In this document: piece by piece, positions 48,691-58,677 of the stretch
Position numbering within the stretch: the stretch's first letter is position 1
Layout of the letters: each line of letters starts with the position of its first letter
Assembly: GCA_037447655.1 (NCBI GenBank)
Contig: JBBHKE010000419.1
Coordinates: 20,093-84,092, forward strand
DNA from: Zygnema cylindricum
Lineage: Eukaryota > Streptophyta > Zygnematophyceae > Zygnematales > Zygnemataceae
Direction: 5' to 3'
Length of the DNA: 64,000 nucleotides
Notes under the pieces: model-generated
The model's database searches: none
Told to the model about the DNA's origin: nothing
The model's input: the letters and a program-made list of their open reading frames with translations, nothing else
Made by a program: the position numbers and the translations under genes

Positions 48691-49582
48691 TAGTGTTGTG
48701 TATCGGTAAAATCTTATCACGATAACACCGATACCGATAGTTATCGGTTATCGAACGGTCAAAGATTCTGATATATCGGTCTGGGACCAACAAATTCCAT
48801 ATCGGCGAAAACTTAAAAAATATATAGTATGCATACAATAGTACTTAATAACATACTGTATTATTTTATTGATTTTATATAGCGTGGCATGCCACGGATA
48901 AAAATCTGTTCCGTTACCGCTTAACTGCAATTTATTACGGATAGCGCAGCATATAAACGTTGGCCGGTTAACTGAACAAAACTTTTACGGCGACGTACGT
49001 AATTTTACTAAAAAACTGGTGAACATGGAACTGGAAAAGGACGGCGGACACAAAAGTACAACGGACGCAAAATAACATTCTGCGCGCCGCCGGAATCAAA
49101 CGGACAACTTGGAATGAGAATACACGAGCGGACGGGCCAGCGTGAGCGCCGGCATCCCGGAATGGCTCTTTTGGCAGCTTATGCCAAAAAAGTCGACAGA
49201 TTGACACGTGGCATGTCTAAGTGGATCTCAGGAATAAAAGGACAAAGCCATGGCGTCGGATGTGAAAGGTACATCGTTTTTACTGGATCCGTATCAAAAC
49301 CGTACAGATCTCATGGCGACTACTGTACTTTCTGTGTTTGTACACGTCCGGGGAATAAGACGTACAGTTGAGTGTACATGCCGTACAATTATCTATACGG
49401 CCCGTACAGCTATCGCCGATAGTTATGGTTATCGGCATTATCGCCGATAAGTACCCGATATTATCGGCTACTTATCAGCGATAAGACCGATGTCGATATA
49501 TCGTACCAATATATCAATTATCGGATACCCGAAAAAAGGCCCATATCGGTTATCAACAAATCCTTACCGATACACAACACTA
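48691..49582 (+). mobile_element. Family A element, copy 2 of a tandem dimer, 892 bp
   Basis: It has the same orientation and near-identical sequence to copy 1. It is flanked by CTAATTTG at 48683-48690 and 49583-49590. The same decayed frame is present with a further single-base change. The middle CTAATTTG is shared by both copies. Confidence 0.93.
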
Positions 49583-49962
49583 CTAATTTGGCAGGCTAAT
49601 ATCCTCTGCTGTAAATAAGGTGTCCGTACAGAATTTGGCAAAACGTACAGTTTATCGTCACTATGACGTTTGCACTACCGGTTTGTTAAAACCCAGTTAC
49701 ATGACAACGGCCTGTATTAAATCATTATTTGTACTATTTTATTTAATAAAGTACAATTTTGCACGGTCGGAGGTCGTCCGTATTCCACACTATTTTCAAA
49801 TGAACTTATATTAGAGTTGAAAACGCTAATTAAACTTTACCTGAAATAGAATAATGAGAAAATTAGAATCACTTACTCTATTTCATGCGATAGAGTTAAA
49901 ATTTTGAGCAACCGAATTAGAGTAATTTACTCTAATTACGATTCGCGGTGTACTGTACAGTA

Positions 49963-50505
49963 CACCGTCAATCGCTATTAGAGTAAAGGAATAAATAGCG
50001 TAAAAAAGAAATAGTGTTATTAACACTAATCATGATTTTTTTTTTTTAAATATATATAGTAATTAATCCCTAACTGTAATTTGGGTTGTCCTGAATTAGA
50101 AATACCCGCCCTTTCAATGTCTACAGTAATGTGTGTACCCGAACAAAATCTGACCATTCGTACGCCGTTGCGCTGTTCACACGGTCGACGGACGAACATA
50201 TGAGAACGTGATTTTTGTCGACGAGTTTGCATCTCTTTTTCCCAGTGCACATTCACATGTGTGCGCAATAATGTTAAGTGTCTTTTTATGCCTTTGTAAT
50301 TCAAAAAGTACCGTTTCGTATAGCAATGTCTTGTCCGTACGCCACACTATTTCCATCGCAATGTACTTCCATTATTAACGCTAATTGGCAAAAAACCCTA
50401 ATTAGAATAATGGAAAAAATATAATTATGGATTGTATTTCGGGTTTTTTTATTTTTTTAAAAGGCACTGAATTGGCGTTATATACTCTAATAGCGATTGA
50501 CGATG
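49963..50505. mobile_element. Family B element, 543 bp
   Basis: The ends CACCGTCAATCGCTATTAGAG and CTCTAATAGCGATTGACGATG are flanked by TA (49961-49962 and 50506-50507). Non-coding; contains GTACACCA-type words. Confidence 0.9.
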
Positions 50506-51059
50506 TACAGTACGGTACAGTCAGGGTTCCTTACGAGGCCCATTAGTTAAGAAAACCGTGTGGCACGGTCTACAAACCATAACGTAACCGTCCCACACGC
50601 CGTAATCGGGTATCTCAATAGGTAGTGATGTGTATCGGTAACGATTTGCGTGAAAACCGATATGGGGCTTTTTTCGGGTAGCCAATAATCGATATATTGG
50701 TACGATATATCGTTATCGGTGTTATCGCCGATAAAGAACCGATGTTTATCTGTTATTATCGGCGATAACACCGATATCGATAGCTATTGGCCATATATGT
50801 ACGGCAAAGGTCGCAAACGGTCAACCGAAACCGTGACCGACCGTTAACAGACCGCCAGCGCCGGATCCGGAACGGATTCGGTTGCCAAATTTTGGGGGTC
50901 GGGCGGTTGCGGTCGGTTGATTCACCAGGAAAAAAAAAAGGTCGGTTACGGTCGGTCAACCAAAAAACCAAAATAAATGAAAATTTTGTACTGTCCCTAT
51001 AATCCAACATTCTTGTATTTTGTACTCTTTGGTATCGTGGAAGTACGTGACATCATAAT

Positions 51060-51935
51060 TAGTGTCGCAAATCTGACACGATACTGTAGTACCACTATTC
51101 ATTTCGCAAATCTTAGGCAACGCGACAAAGCGTCGCAAATCTGACACAGTACACCGTCGATCGTATTTAGCGTGTAGAAATTATTAGTGTGTACAATAAT
51201 TTAGTGGCATGTACACTAATTTTGACTTATAATTTTTTTGAAAAAAAAGTTATACACTAATTTTTCAACGAACGCCAATATGGGTACAGCTGATTTGTCG
51301 AGAGGATATTCACAATAATATAGGTATAAGTACAAATTTTGACAATTCGTACACCGTCGCATACTTCAACTCTAATTAATTCCTAACTCTAATTTCGGTT
51401 TTTTCGGGGTGTAGGCAATACGCGACAAATAAATGTACACTAAAACAGGTACAGGTACGAAATCTTTTAATTCACAGGGCAGTTTTTCGTGTGATAGAAG
51501 ATATTTTTAAAAATATATGTACTTGTATAATTGAAAAGTACATTTTTATACGAACCGACACGTTCCGTACTCCACACTAATAAAAATATACATAAATTAA
51601 AATGGTGTACACTAATTGTTCATCTCGTAATTAGCGTACAGGAAAAATTAGTATCGTTTACCCTATTTTAGGTAAAACCCTCAAAATTTAGGGGCGCCGA
51701 GTTAGTGTCCAATTCGCTAAATACGATCGACGGTGTAGTACACTATTTATTTCGCAAATCTTAGGGAACGCGACAAAGTGTCGCAAATCTGACAAGGTAA
51801 TACACTATTCATTTCGCAAATCTTAGGGAACGCGACAAAGCGTCGCAAATCTGACACAGTAGTAACACTATACATTTCGCAAATCTTAGGGAACGCGACA
51901 TATCGTAATTATTGGCTTATTCATACGTCGTGCAT
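51060..51935 (-). repeat. Minisatellite of about 60 bp inside the C derivative
   Basis: Units contain CATTTCGCAAATCTTAGG, GAACGCGACAAAGCG and TCGCAAATCTGACAC. At least four copies flank the nested B element; related units occur in the C copy at 12760. Confidence 0.85.
51152..51735. mobile_element. Family B element nested in C, itself nested in A, 584 bp
   Basis: The ends CACCGTCGATCGTATTTAGCG and CGCTAAATACGATCGACGGTG are flanked by TA. Neighbouring minisatellite units without the insertion read CACAGTAGTA at this place, so the empty site is visible in the same element. Confidence 0.93.
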
Positions 51936-52250
51936 TGGTTAGTTTTGTACTTTTTCGGTTACGGGCGGGCACGGTTAGTCGCCAGAAATCAAGATTCGAT
52001 TAATTTTTATTTTCGTAAACGCCGGTCGGTTGACGGTTAACAATTTTGGAGCGTGACATAACCCGGTCGGGCGTCGATTGCTCAGATTTTGAAAAAAAAA
52101 ATAGTCGGTTTCGTTTATGTAAAATTTTGACTTTTGCGACCTCTGATGTACGGATCGTACAGATAAATGTACGGCCAGTTCACTCAACTGTACGTGTTAT
52201 TCCCACGATGCGCCCTACTCACAACCCCTATCTACTGAGGTGCATACCGA

Positions 52251-52652
52251 TCAGATCATTTGTACAAGTCGAAAGTACAGTGGTCGGTATAAGATATGTA
52301 CGACTTTAGTACGGATCGATGTACCTTTCACATCCGACGCCATGGCTTTGTCCCTTTTTTCTTTAAAATCCCTTGAAAACTTGCCACGTGTCAATCCGTC
52401 GGCTTTTCTGGCATAAGCCACCAAAAGAGCTATTCCACGATGTAGGCGCTCACGCTGGCCGTCGGCAGGTATTTTCTCATTGAAAGTCGTCCGTTCGATT
52501 CCGGCGGCGCGCAGAATGTTCTTTTGCGTCCATTGTACTTTGTGTCTGCAGTCCTTTTTCCTTTCCGTGATCATCAGTTTGTCGGTAAAATGCCGTACGT
52601 TTCCGTAAAATTCATGTTCAGTTAACCGAACACCAAGTACTTCGAAGCACAA
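52251..52652 (-). CDS. Hypothetical ORF in family A element
   Basis: This 133-residue frame holds a stretch QWTQKNILRAAGIERTTFNE, then ADGQRERLHRGIALLVAYAR. The same peptide segments can be read, with single-base shifts, in both copies of the family A dimer. AAGIERTTFNEKI resembles the second half of a helix-turn-helix, but I cannot assign a family. It may be the remnant of a captured or original DNA-binding gene. Confidence 0.3.
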   Translation of the reverse strand: MCFEVLGVRLTEHEFYGNVRHFTDKLMITERKKDCRHKVQWTQKNILRAAGIERTTFNEKIPADGQRERLHRGIALLVAYARKADGLTRGKFSRDFKEKRDKAMASDVKGTSIRTKVVHILYRPLYFRLVQMI

Positions 52653-52864
52653 CGTATTTTTTCGTCAAAGTCCGTTCATTTCCCGAAAAAAAAACGTACA
52701 CTTCCCGTAAGTTTTCCGTTCAGTTTACCAGGCTGAAAGTACTCCGGACAGAAAGTACAAAAAGTTTAGATATATCGGGACCTCCGAGTGTTCGATAACC
52801 GGCAACTATCGGTATCACTGTTATCACGATAATTTGTTTACCGATACACAACACTATCAATCGG

Positions 52865-53090
52865 GTTATAGGGTTTGTTTTAAAACTAATTTATTGTAAT
52901 TTTTAACTTAAAAAGGTACATTTATGTACGGTCTGACACTGACCGTACACAACTCTATTTAAGAGACAACGCACTGAAAATAACCCTAAATAGAATAAAG
53001 AAAAAAAAATAGAATGAACTACACTAATGGAGAATACAAAAAAAAGCGGGACGGAATTAGTGTACACAACGCTAATAACGATTGGCGATG
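52865..53090. mobile_element. Family B right part, truncated
   Basis: It ends CGCTAATAACGATTGGCGATG followed by TA. The sequence matches, in reverse, the left half of the B copies at 13111 and 46955. The left part is lost or lies beyond the A element at 50623. Confidence 0.75.
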
Positions 53091-53095
53091 TACCT

Positions 53096-53597
53096 CACCA
53101 ATCGTTATCAGCGTTTAGAAATGAATATTGTTCGAAATTAATTAGCATTAATAATTATAATTTGAGTTTTTCAAGATTTCGAAAAAAAAAATGACTCTAA
53201 ATGATCCATAACGTTGATTTGGGTACAACAGATCTGCCATCAAGATCGTCACGGTAAAATAGGTAAAAGTACAAAATTTGACAAACTGTACACCGTCGCG
53301 TCTTTAATTTTGGATTTCTCACGTATAATCAATACGCGATCGATATCTTTACACTAAAATAGGTACGATCTCATTCTGCCTTTTATACTGTGCGCAGTTT
53401 TACGTGCGATCGCGATTATTTTAATCAATGTTTTTTACTTTTGTACTCAACTCTTTACAATTATGAACGGACAGACACGTCCGTATACCACACTATTCAA
53501 GAAGATCATAAATTTTAATTATTAATGCTAATTCACCAAAGCCTTAATTAGCGTAAATAATAAAATATAATTAATTTTATTTCTGGTTTTGGGGTCA
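53096..53597. mobile_element. Family B element, left end only
   Basis: It starts CACCAATCGTTATCAGCG, two bases from the previous B element. The interior is related to the B copy at 51152 (GACACGTCCGTA, ACCACACTATT). No right end was found before the repeats at 53598. Confidence 0.6.
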
Positions 53598-53643
53598 AAA
53601 TTTTGAATTTTGAATTTTGAATTTTGAATTTTGAATTTTGAAA
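53598..53643 (+). repeat. (TTTTGAA)n microsatellite
   Basis: Six tandem 7-bp units lie immediately left of the inverted repeat at 53640. Confidence 0.9.
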
Positions 53644-53916
53644 CGAAATCCTTTTAAAAATTGAAGTACTGTAAGTCTTGTACGGAAATATTAAAACGCA
53701 TGAAACGAAATAAACTTTTTACACTATAATAAAACGAATCGGCGTGAAAATTACAATTGAAATTAAATGAAAAAATGCGCGTCGTCACGCGCGACGAAAT
53801 CGAGCCACGCTATTCACAAATCAACATGTTTATATTGACATCGGAATTTCGTTTCGTGCGTTTTAATATTTTCGTACAATATTTAAAGTATAGTACTTCA
53901 ATCGGGTTTCGTTTCA
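53640..53916. repeat. Long imperfect inverted repeat (hairpin)
   Basis: The arms 53640-53711 and 53849-53916 pair over about 70 bases, sharing TTGAAGTACT and ATATTAAAACGCA in inverted form, with a loop of about 137 bases. A 60-codon frame lies across it but is not convincing. Confidence 0.7.
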
Positions 53917-54059
53917 ATTTGCGTCCAAATTCAATGTAATGCTTAGACAACCAAAATTCAATTTTGCGTCTAAAGTTAATATGCAACGTGCCCTCACCGT
54001 GGAGCTCACGTAACGACAAAAAGTGATTGTACGCAACACTTTTACTTACATGTGGTTAC

Positions 54060-55466
54060 TAGTATTGGGTATCGAGGACCTTTTGTCGATATTCGATATA
54101 TATCGGATTTTAGGTACCCGATAATCGATATATCGCAGCTATATGTCGAAAATCAAAATATCGCGATATATCGCCAATATACCGCTAATATATAGTATCG
54201 TCGATATATCGAGGCATTAAAAAAAAATGAAATTTTTCAAAGGTCTCCAAAGTCATGTGCCTTCGGACAAGGTGACCGTAAAATCTTTGCCGAAAAGAAA
54301 TACGGTTTTTTCCTAAAAGTCATCAGAGTGAAGGAGATCTTTTATGTAACTTGACGCGGTACACTTGTGAAGTACAATAGCATAATAGGCAAGTACATCT
54401 TTCCATACGAAAATGGTTGGTTTTCAGATCTTTGACAATTTTAGAGATTTGATCGTCAACTTACAAGGAACCACTCAAATCAAAACACGTATGTAAAAAC
54501 TTGTTTACATAGGATATGCGACGTAACCGAGGCCTCTGTTATACAAAAATATTGTTGTCCCTACTATTACAAAGACCTCTTGATGTAACCATACCCCATA
54601 TAAGTAATTATATGAATTACATAATTAGTACTTTTTGTCGGTTACATTTTGCGGCGTCCACTTTTCAAGTTATGGAACCAAAATCACGTCGTACGTGGCG
54701 TATCATAAAATTTGTCTTTTTCGCTAAAATAACATATTATATAAAATATAAAACGTTAAATATAAATATTACTATATATCGCGATAGTTTGTGTTGGTCC
54801 CGCTACGATATATCGAGGATTCTGCTTGATCGATATTCGATATATCAAATAGCGAGATTATCGCGATATAAATTTACGGGATACCAAACACTACACCGCG
54901 AATCGTAATTAGAGTAAATTACTCTAATTCAGTCGCTCGAAATTTTGACTCTATGACATCTTCATTATTCTAATATAGGTAAGTTTAGTTAGCGTGCAAA
55001 ATTGTAATATGGGTTCGATTTAAATAGTGTGGAGTACGGACGACGTTCGACCGTGCAAAACTGTAATTTTTTAAGTAAAAAGGTACAAATAACGATTTAA
55101 TAGAATCGCGCTCGCACGTGAAATCGCACTAGACGAAAAATCAATCACATCGAAAAAAAGTCGTTCGCATAACTCTCGTCCGTCGACAGCATCGTCGTCT
55201 GTGTGAACATTAACTGACATTCAGCACGACAAATAATATTAGCGTCATAATGACGTCAAAACTATACGGACTGACATATTTTGTACGTCTACGTAATTTA
55301 GAGTTCATAATTTCAGCGCGGATATTTATTGCCGACTTAACCCAATATAGAGTGCTTAAATAAATTGGAGTAAACTTCCTATGTGAAAAAGTTATATCAC
55401 ATAAATTAGAGTTCATTACTCTATTTTTTTTTTGGGTTTTTTACTCTAATTACGATTCGCGGTGCA
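54060..55466. mobile_element. Family D hAT-type element with nested B element
   Basis: It starts TAGTATTGGGTATCGAGG and its right end reads GGGATACCAAACACTA. The 8-bp duplication GTGGTTAC flanks it at 54052-54059 and 55467-55474. The right copy is reached only after the B element at 54894-55464, which inserted into the terminal TA of D. Without B the length is about 834 bp. Non-coding. Confidence 0.9.
54894..55464. mobile_element. Family B element inserted in the last two bases of family D, 571 bp
   Basis: The ends CACCGCGAATCGTAATTAGAG and CTCTAATTACGATTCGCGGTG are perfect inverted repeats. The left flank is TA (end of D). The right flank is CA, a mutated TA, followed at once by the D target duplication. 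Confidence 0.92.
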
Positions 55467-55474
55467 GTGGTTAC

Positions 55475-56386
55475 CGCAGTTTTGTTACTATAAACATTCG
55501 TTGGCCGTGTGAATTGCTAATTTTGTTATGACCGTCGACGCTCGCAAGCGTGACAAAAGTTTAAGCTGTTGAAACATTTTTTTGAAAGTCAAAGTTGCCC
55601 AACCGATTGACCGTCCTAATTAAGACTCAATGGTACCTTACTTGTACCAATGTGTACTTCAAAAAGTATAATTTATGACAAAATGACGTAAGTGAGCGTG
55701 CGCAACCAAAACAATCACTGCCATGTGTTGTTTTAAAAAGTTAGTTTCGTGCGTACACGACATTTTGTGTGCACGCGACGTTTCGTGCATAAGTTATTAC
55801 GGGAAATATTGTGGTGGTACGAATGGAGGTTCGAATGGATTTGCGGATTAGGGGAGTAGTTATACGATTGAAATTAAAGTGACGTGAGGGACTATTTGAG
55901 TGGTGCGTAATGCGGTGAGAAATGGACGGTGGACCGCGAAGCGATCCGATCCGAAATATTTGAAATGTTGAAAAAGTATGTCGCTTGTACGAAACATAAT
56001 GCGACATGCGCATTTATGAAAAGGGATGCCGCAGGTACGGAGCGTCTTATTTGGCAATTAGACGTGAATACTCTTCGCGACGTCGTGGGATATTTGACGA
56101 CTCACGTGGATTTTGTTTGGATTTTGTCACCACGCGGAATCGCGTCTATCACACAATGCTCATTTTTGGACACCTCATATTCTTTGAAGAAATTTAAGGA
56201 ATCACGTTGAGTGACGTAGCATGACTCAACATACGATTTTGTGAGATTGTGTGTACTTGTAAATATTTGAATGTGTAATAGTTAATAGTGTATATTTACT
56301 CATTTTGACATACATCGAATTTTTTGGGTATAATAACATTAATAGAGGTAGCTGGTAGAATGCGTACGGTTAGAATGCCACCGTAC
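55475..56386. other. Spacer between family D and the Copia element
   Basis: It contains one protein-like frame (55929-56210), described separately, and several CGTGCG and ACGTCG words. No repeat boundary is evident. Confidence 0.4.
55929..56210 (+). CDS. Hypothetical ORF, 93 residues
   Basis: The frame MDREAIRSEIFEMLKKYVAC ends with SLKKFKESR and a stop. Composition is balanced (charged and hydrophobic alternating), unlike the low-complexity frames elsewhere. No family is recognised, and an upstream in-frame stop lies about 30 bases before the Met, so it may be a gene fragment. Confidence 0.25.
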   Translation: MDREAIRSEIFEMLKKYVACTKHNATCAFMKRDAAGTERLIWQLDVNTLRDVVGYLTTHVDFVWILSPRGIASITQCSFLDTSYSLKKFKESR

Positions 56387-56512
56387 TGTAGAAACTAATG
56401 GTTTTATTAGTATTTTCTAGGTCTGAAAAGAAATATAGAAGTCGAGGCAGTCTATCTCTAACTTCTCTCTCCAACTCTCAAACTTGTCGCAGTCACTGAG
56501 AAATTGGAGAGT
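56387..56512 (+). repeat. Inverted LTR-start fragment closing the Copia element
   Basis: These 126 bases equal the first 126 bases of the 5' LTR at 59706-59581 but in opposite orientation, with about one mismatch seen. Its outer edge is exactly the LTR terminus TG. Confidence 0.9.
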
Positions 56513-57298
56513 AAGAACTCTATTTTTGAGGTAATTAGCACAGTTCATTGCTTCTGCCCAAAACCTTTTTCCTATCTTCTTATCCGACAACATACTTCTA
56601 GCACTATCACTTAGTGTTCTATTTAACCTTTCAGCTACCCCATTCTGTTCAGGATTTTCTGGCACTGTCTTTTGGTGTTGAACCCCATCTTCCCTCAAAA
56701 AATCCTCAAACTGGTTAGAAGTATACTCTCCACCATTGTCACTCCTTACTCTCTTGATTGGAGTTTCATGGAGTTTTTCGCTCCATGCTTTATATTGTCT
56801 AAAACAGTCCTCAGCTTCTGACTTGTTTTTCAAAAAATATACTCGGGAATACCGAGACCAATCATCAGTTATAGTCATCATAAATCTCTTCCCCCCCGGT
56901 GAGGGCACTCTAGCCGGTCCCCAAATATCTGTGTGTACTAGATCTAGAAGTTTTTCTCCCTTGTAGGTGGCTGTTTTTGGAAAGGGTAATCTGTGTGCTT
57001 TACCTTGAGCACACCCACTACAATCACTTATATCATCACTCTCACTGAACTGAATCCCTTCCACCACTCCCATCTTTTTCATCTCTCTTAACTTATCTAG
57101 ATTCACATGCCCAAGCCTCTTATGCCACATCATAATATCATGAACACCAGCATAATAAAGTTTCTTCGTTTCATTACTTAAGATCAGCCTAAACATCCCA
57201 TGGCTACCTTTCTCAGCAATGAAATAGACATCCTCCTCAAAACTAGCAGTAAAGACTCCTTCCCTAGTGCTAGTGAAAAAACCCTTATCATCTAATAC
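56513..57298 (-). pseudogene. Copia pol fragment: GAG-pre-integrase and integrase core
   Basis: The frame opens with VLDDKGFFTS and continues to MNCANYLKNRVLT. A zinc-binding His/Cys set (HKRLGHVNLDKL, CSGCAQGKAH) precedes the integrase core, whose catalytic residues are visible in VHTDIWGP (Asp), RSDNGGEYTS (Asp) and NPEQNGVAERLNR (Glu). It lies in the -1 frame relative to gag-protease. The product ends by reading into the inverted LTR fragment, adding about 30 unrelated residues. Reverse transcriptase is missing. Confidence 0.9.
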
Positions 57299-58677
57299 TG
57301 TGTAGAGATAAGGTTTTTGTTCAGCTCCGGAATAAACAATACATCGGAGAATGTTAATATGGATGTCTTTCCTTCAACTAACACTTTCAGATCTACCGAT
57401 CCTACAAGAGTAGTGGTGACTATCCTCCCATCCCCGTACTCTATCTCTACGGTGGGAATCTTTCTTATCTTAGTGAACCGGTGTCTATCCTTACACATGT
57501 GCATTGAGGCACCTGAATCTATAATCCAGCCTGCTTCACCTTTCAATCCACCGTAAGCACATTTCTGCCTTCGTGGAATTTCAACCTCAGTTTTCGCCTC
57601 CAACTCCTCATCCAAAAGGAGCTCATCGTCCTCGTCCTCGGACTCCGCCTCAAGTACCTGTGTGACAAGGGCCTTTTTCTTTCCTCTCGGGGTACCACCG
57701 GTCTGCCCCTCCTTTAACCGAAGCTCGGTTAGCTTGATGCACTCTGCCATATAGTGCCCAGGTTTCTTACAAAAATGACATAAACCTTTGGGAGCCCTTG
57801 GTTCGAACTCGCCAACCTGTTTTTCCCGCTCCCTACCCCCATAGTTTCTGACTGGTTTCCGGGAATCCTTGTTCCTCCAATCGGTCGCTGTTGCCAAGGC
57901 TTGGCCACTCTTTCCTCCCCTTCGGATCTCAATCGTATTCTCTCGAACGAGAATCATCCCTACCACTGAGTTCCATATCCACCTTGAGTCCGGCAAGTCC
58001 TGCACACGGTTGACTATGTTCTCGAACTCATCAGGTAACTTCATTAGTAAACAGTTAACTTTTTCTTTTTCACTAAAAACTTTACCCGCACTCTCTAGCT
58101 CCATGAAGAGTGTAGTAAGCTCATTGCAAAAATCCAACATATTTCCCCCTTTGTATACATACTCCTTAACTTTCTGATCAGCCAACTGTTGTTGCTGAAT
58201 CGTACCACTTCGGTACATCTCTATGAGAGCCATCCAAAGATCGGATGCCCTCTCTACCTGCAAATGAGGACATGCAAGTCCTTGAGTGAGATGGCGTAGG
58301 ATGAAGTGCTTTGCCGCCATATTGTTGAAGTCCCAGGTTTCAGTATCATTCTCCTCGTTCCTCGGAATAGGTGACATGAATGCTAAACCAGTTGCTATTG
58401 GTGTGGTCGCCTCCTTCTCCTTTCCTTTGTCCACCACCTCTCCTTCCTTTGTTTCCTCCGTTGAAGGTGAATCCTCTTTCCTGGTGAATCTGCTTCCTTT
58501 AAACCCTGGAGGAATTCCAAGACTTGATGGACGCCCCAATCGTCCACTCACTATCCCCCAAAACCTTTTTTCGCATAGAGCTCCTATCATCATACTTTCC
58601 CAGTATATGAAGCCAGTTCCATTAAATATTGGCACCCTAGAGGGTGGGCCCATAACCTGAAACTCTGAGACCTCCAT
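57292..58677 (-). CDS. Copia gag-protease
   Basis: 461 residues in one frame. The N-terminal gag region (VPIFNGTGFIYWESMM, LWMALIEMYRSG) is of the UBN2/copia gag type. A CCHC knuckle is CHFCKKPGHYMAEC near residue 300. The retroviral-type aspartic protease active site is IIDSGASMHM near residue 385. The frame closes at 57292 in NKNLISTQY, where a single-base shift separates it from pol. The first ATG lies in the LTR end; a second ATG (58653) lies inside the primer-binding site and is a likely start, because gag similarity begins right after it. Confidence 0.88.
   Translation of the reverse strand: MEVSEFQVMGPPSRVPIFNGTGFIYWESMMIGALCEKRFWGIVSGRLGRPSSLGIPPGFKGSRFTRKEDSPSTEETKEGEVVDKGKEKEATTPIATGLAFMSPIPRNEENDTETWDFNNMAAKHFILRHLTQGLACPHLQVERASDLWMALIEMYRSGTIQQQQLADQKVKEYVYKGGNMLDFCNELTTLFMELESAGKVFSEKEKVNCLLMKLPDEFENIVNRVQDLPDSRWIWNSVVGMILVRENTIEIRRGGKSGQALATATDWRNKDSRKPVRNYGGREREKQVGEFEPRAPKGLCHFCKKPGHYMAECIKLTELRLKEGQTGGTPRGKKKALVTQVLEAESEDEDDELLLDEELEAKTEVEIPRRQKCAYGGLKGEAGWIIDSGASMHMCKDRHRFTKIRKIPTVEIEYGDGRIVTTTLVGSVDLKVLVEGKTSILTFSDVLFIPELNKNLISTQY
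58643..58657 (-). other. Copia primer-binding site matching the tRNA-iMet anticodon arm
   Basis: Directly after the LTR end (TTTCA) the minus strand reads GGTTATGGGCCCACC. Its complement, GGTGGGCCCATAACC, is identical to the anticodon arm of plant initiator tRNA-Met. Drosophila copia uses a 5' half of the same tRNA in this way. The LTR boundary is confirmed by the solo LTR at 62914-63915. Confidence 0.75.

Larger units (their letters stand above)
47670..49950. mobile_element. Family B element containing a tandem pair of family A elements
   Basis: The ends CACCGCGAATCGTAATTAGAG and CTCTAATTACGATTCGCGGTG are perfect inverted repeats with TA on both sides. Removing the A pair (47812-49590) leaves about 502 bp. 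Only 12 bases separate its right end from the next B element at 49963. Confidence 0.92.
50805..52145. mobile_element. Family C derivative nested in family A, 1.34 kb
   Basis: It starts CAAAGGTCGCAAACGGTCAA and ends GACTTTTGCGACCTCTG. It is flanked by a perfect 8-bp duplication, ATGTACGG (50797-50804 and 52146-52153). Both ends match the 5.8-kb C transposon, in reverse orientation. The middle is a ~60-bp minisatellite with a B element inside it. Confidence 0.93.
50623..52856 (-). mobile_element. Family A element containing a C element
   Basis: It starts TAGTGATGTGTATCGG and ends ACCGATACACAACACTA. The flanks TCAATAGG (50615-50622) and TCAATCGG (52857-52864) are an 8-bp duplication with one mismatch. 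The interior runs in reverse relative to the dimer at 47812-49582. Without the C element the length is about 885 bp, matching the dimer copies. Confidence 0.9.

Noticed and set aside
50506-50622. Left end of the truncated B element at 52865-53090
   Set aside because: A TA lies at 50506, but the sequence after it (CAGTACGGTACAG) does not match any B terminus.
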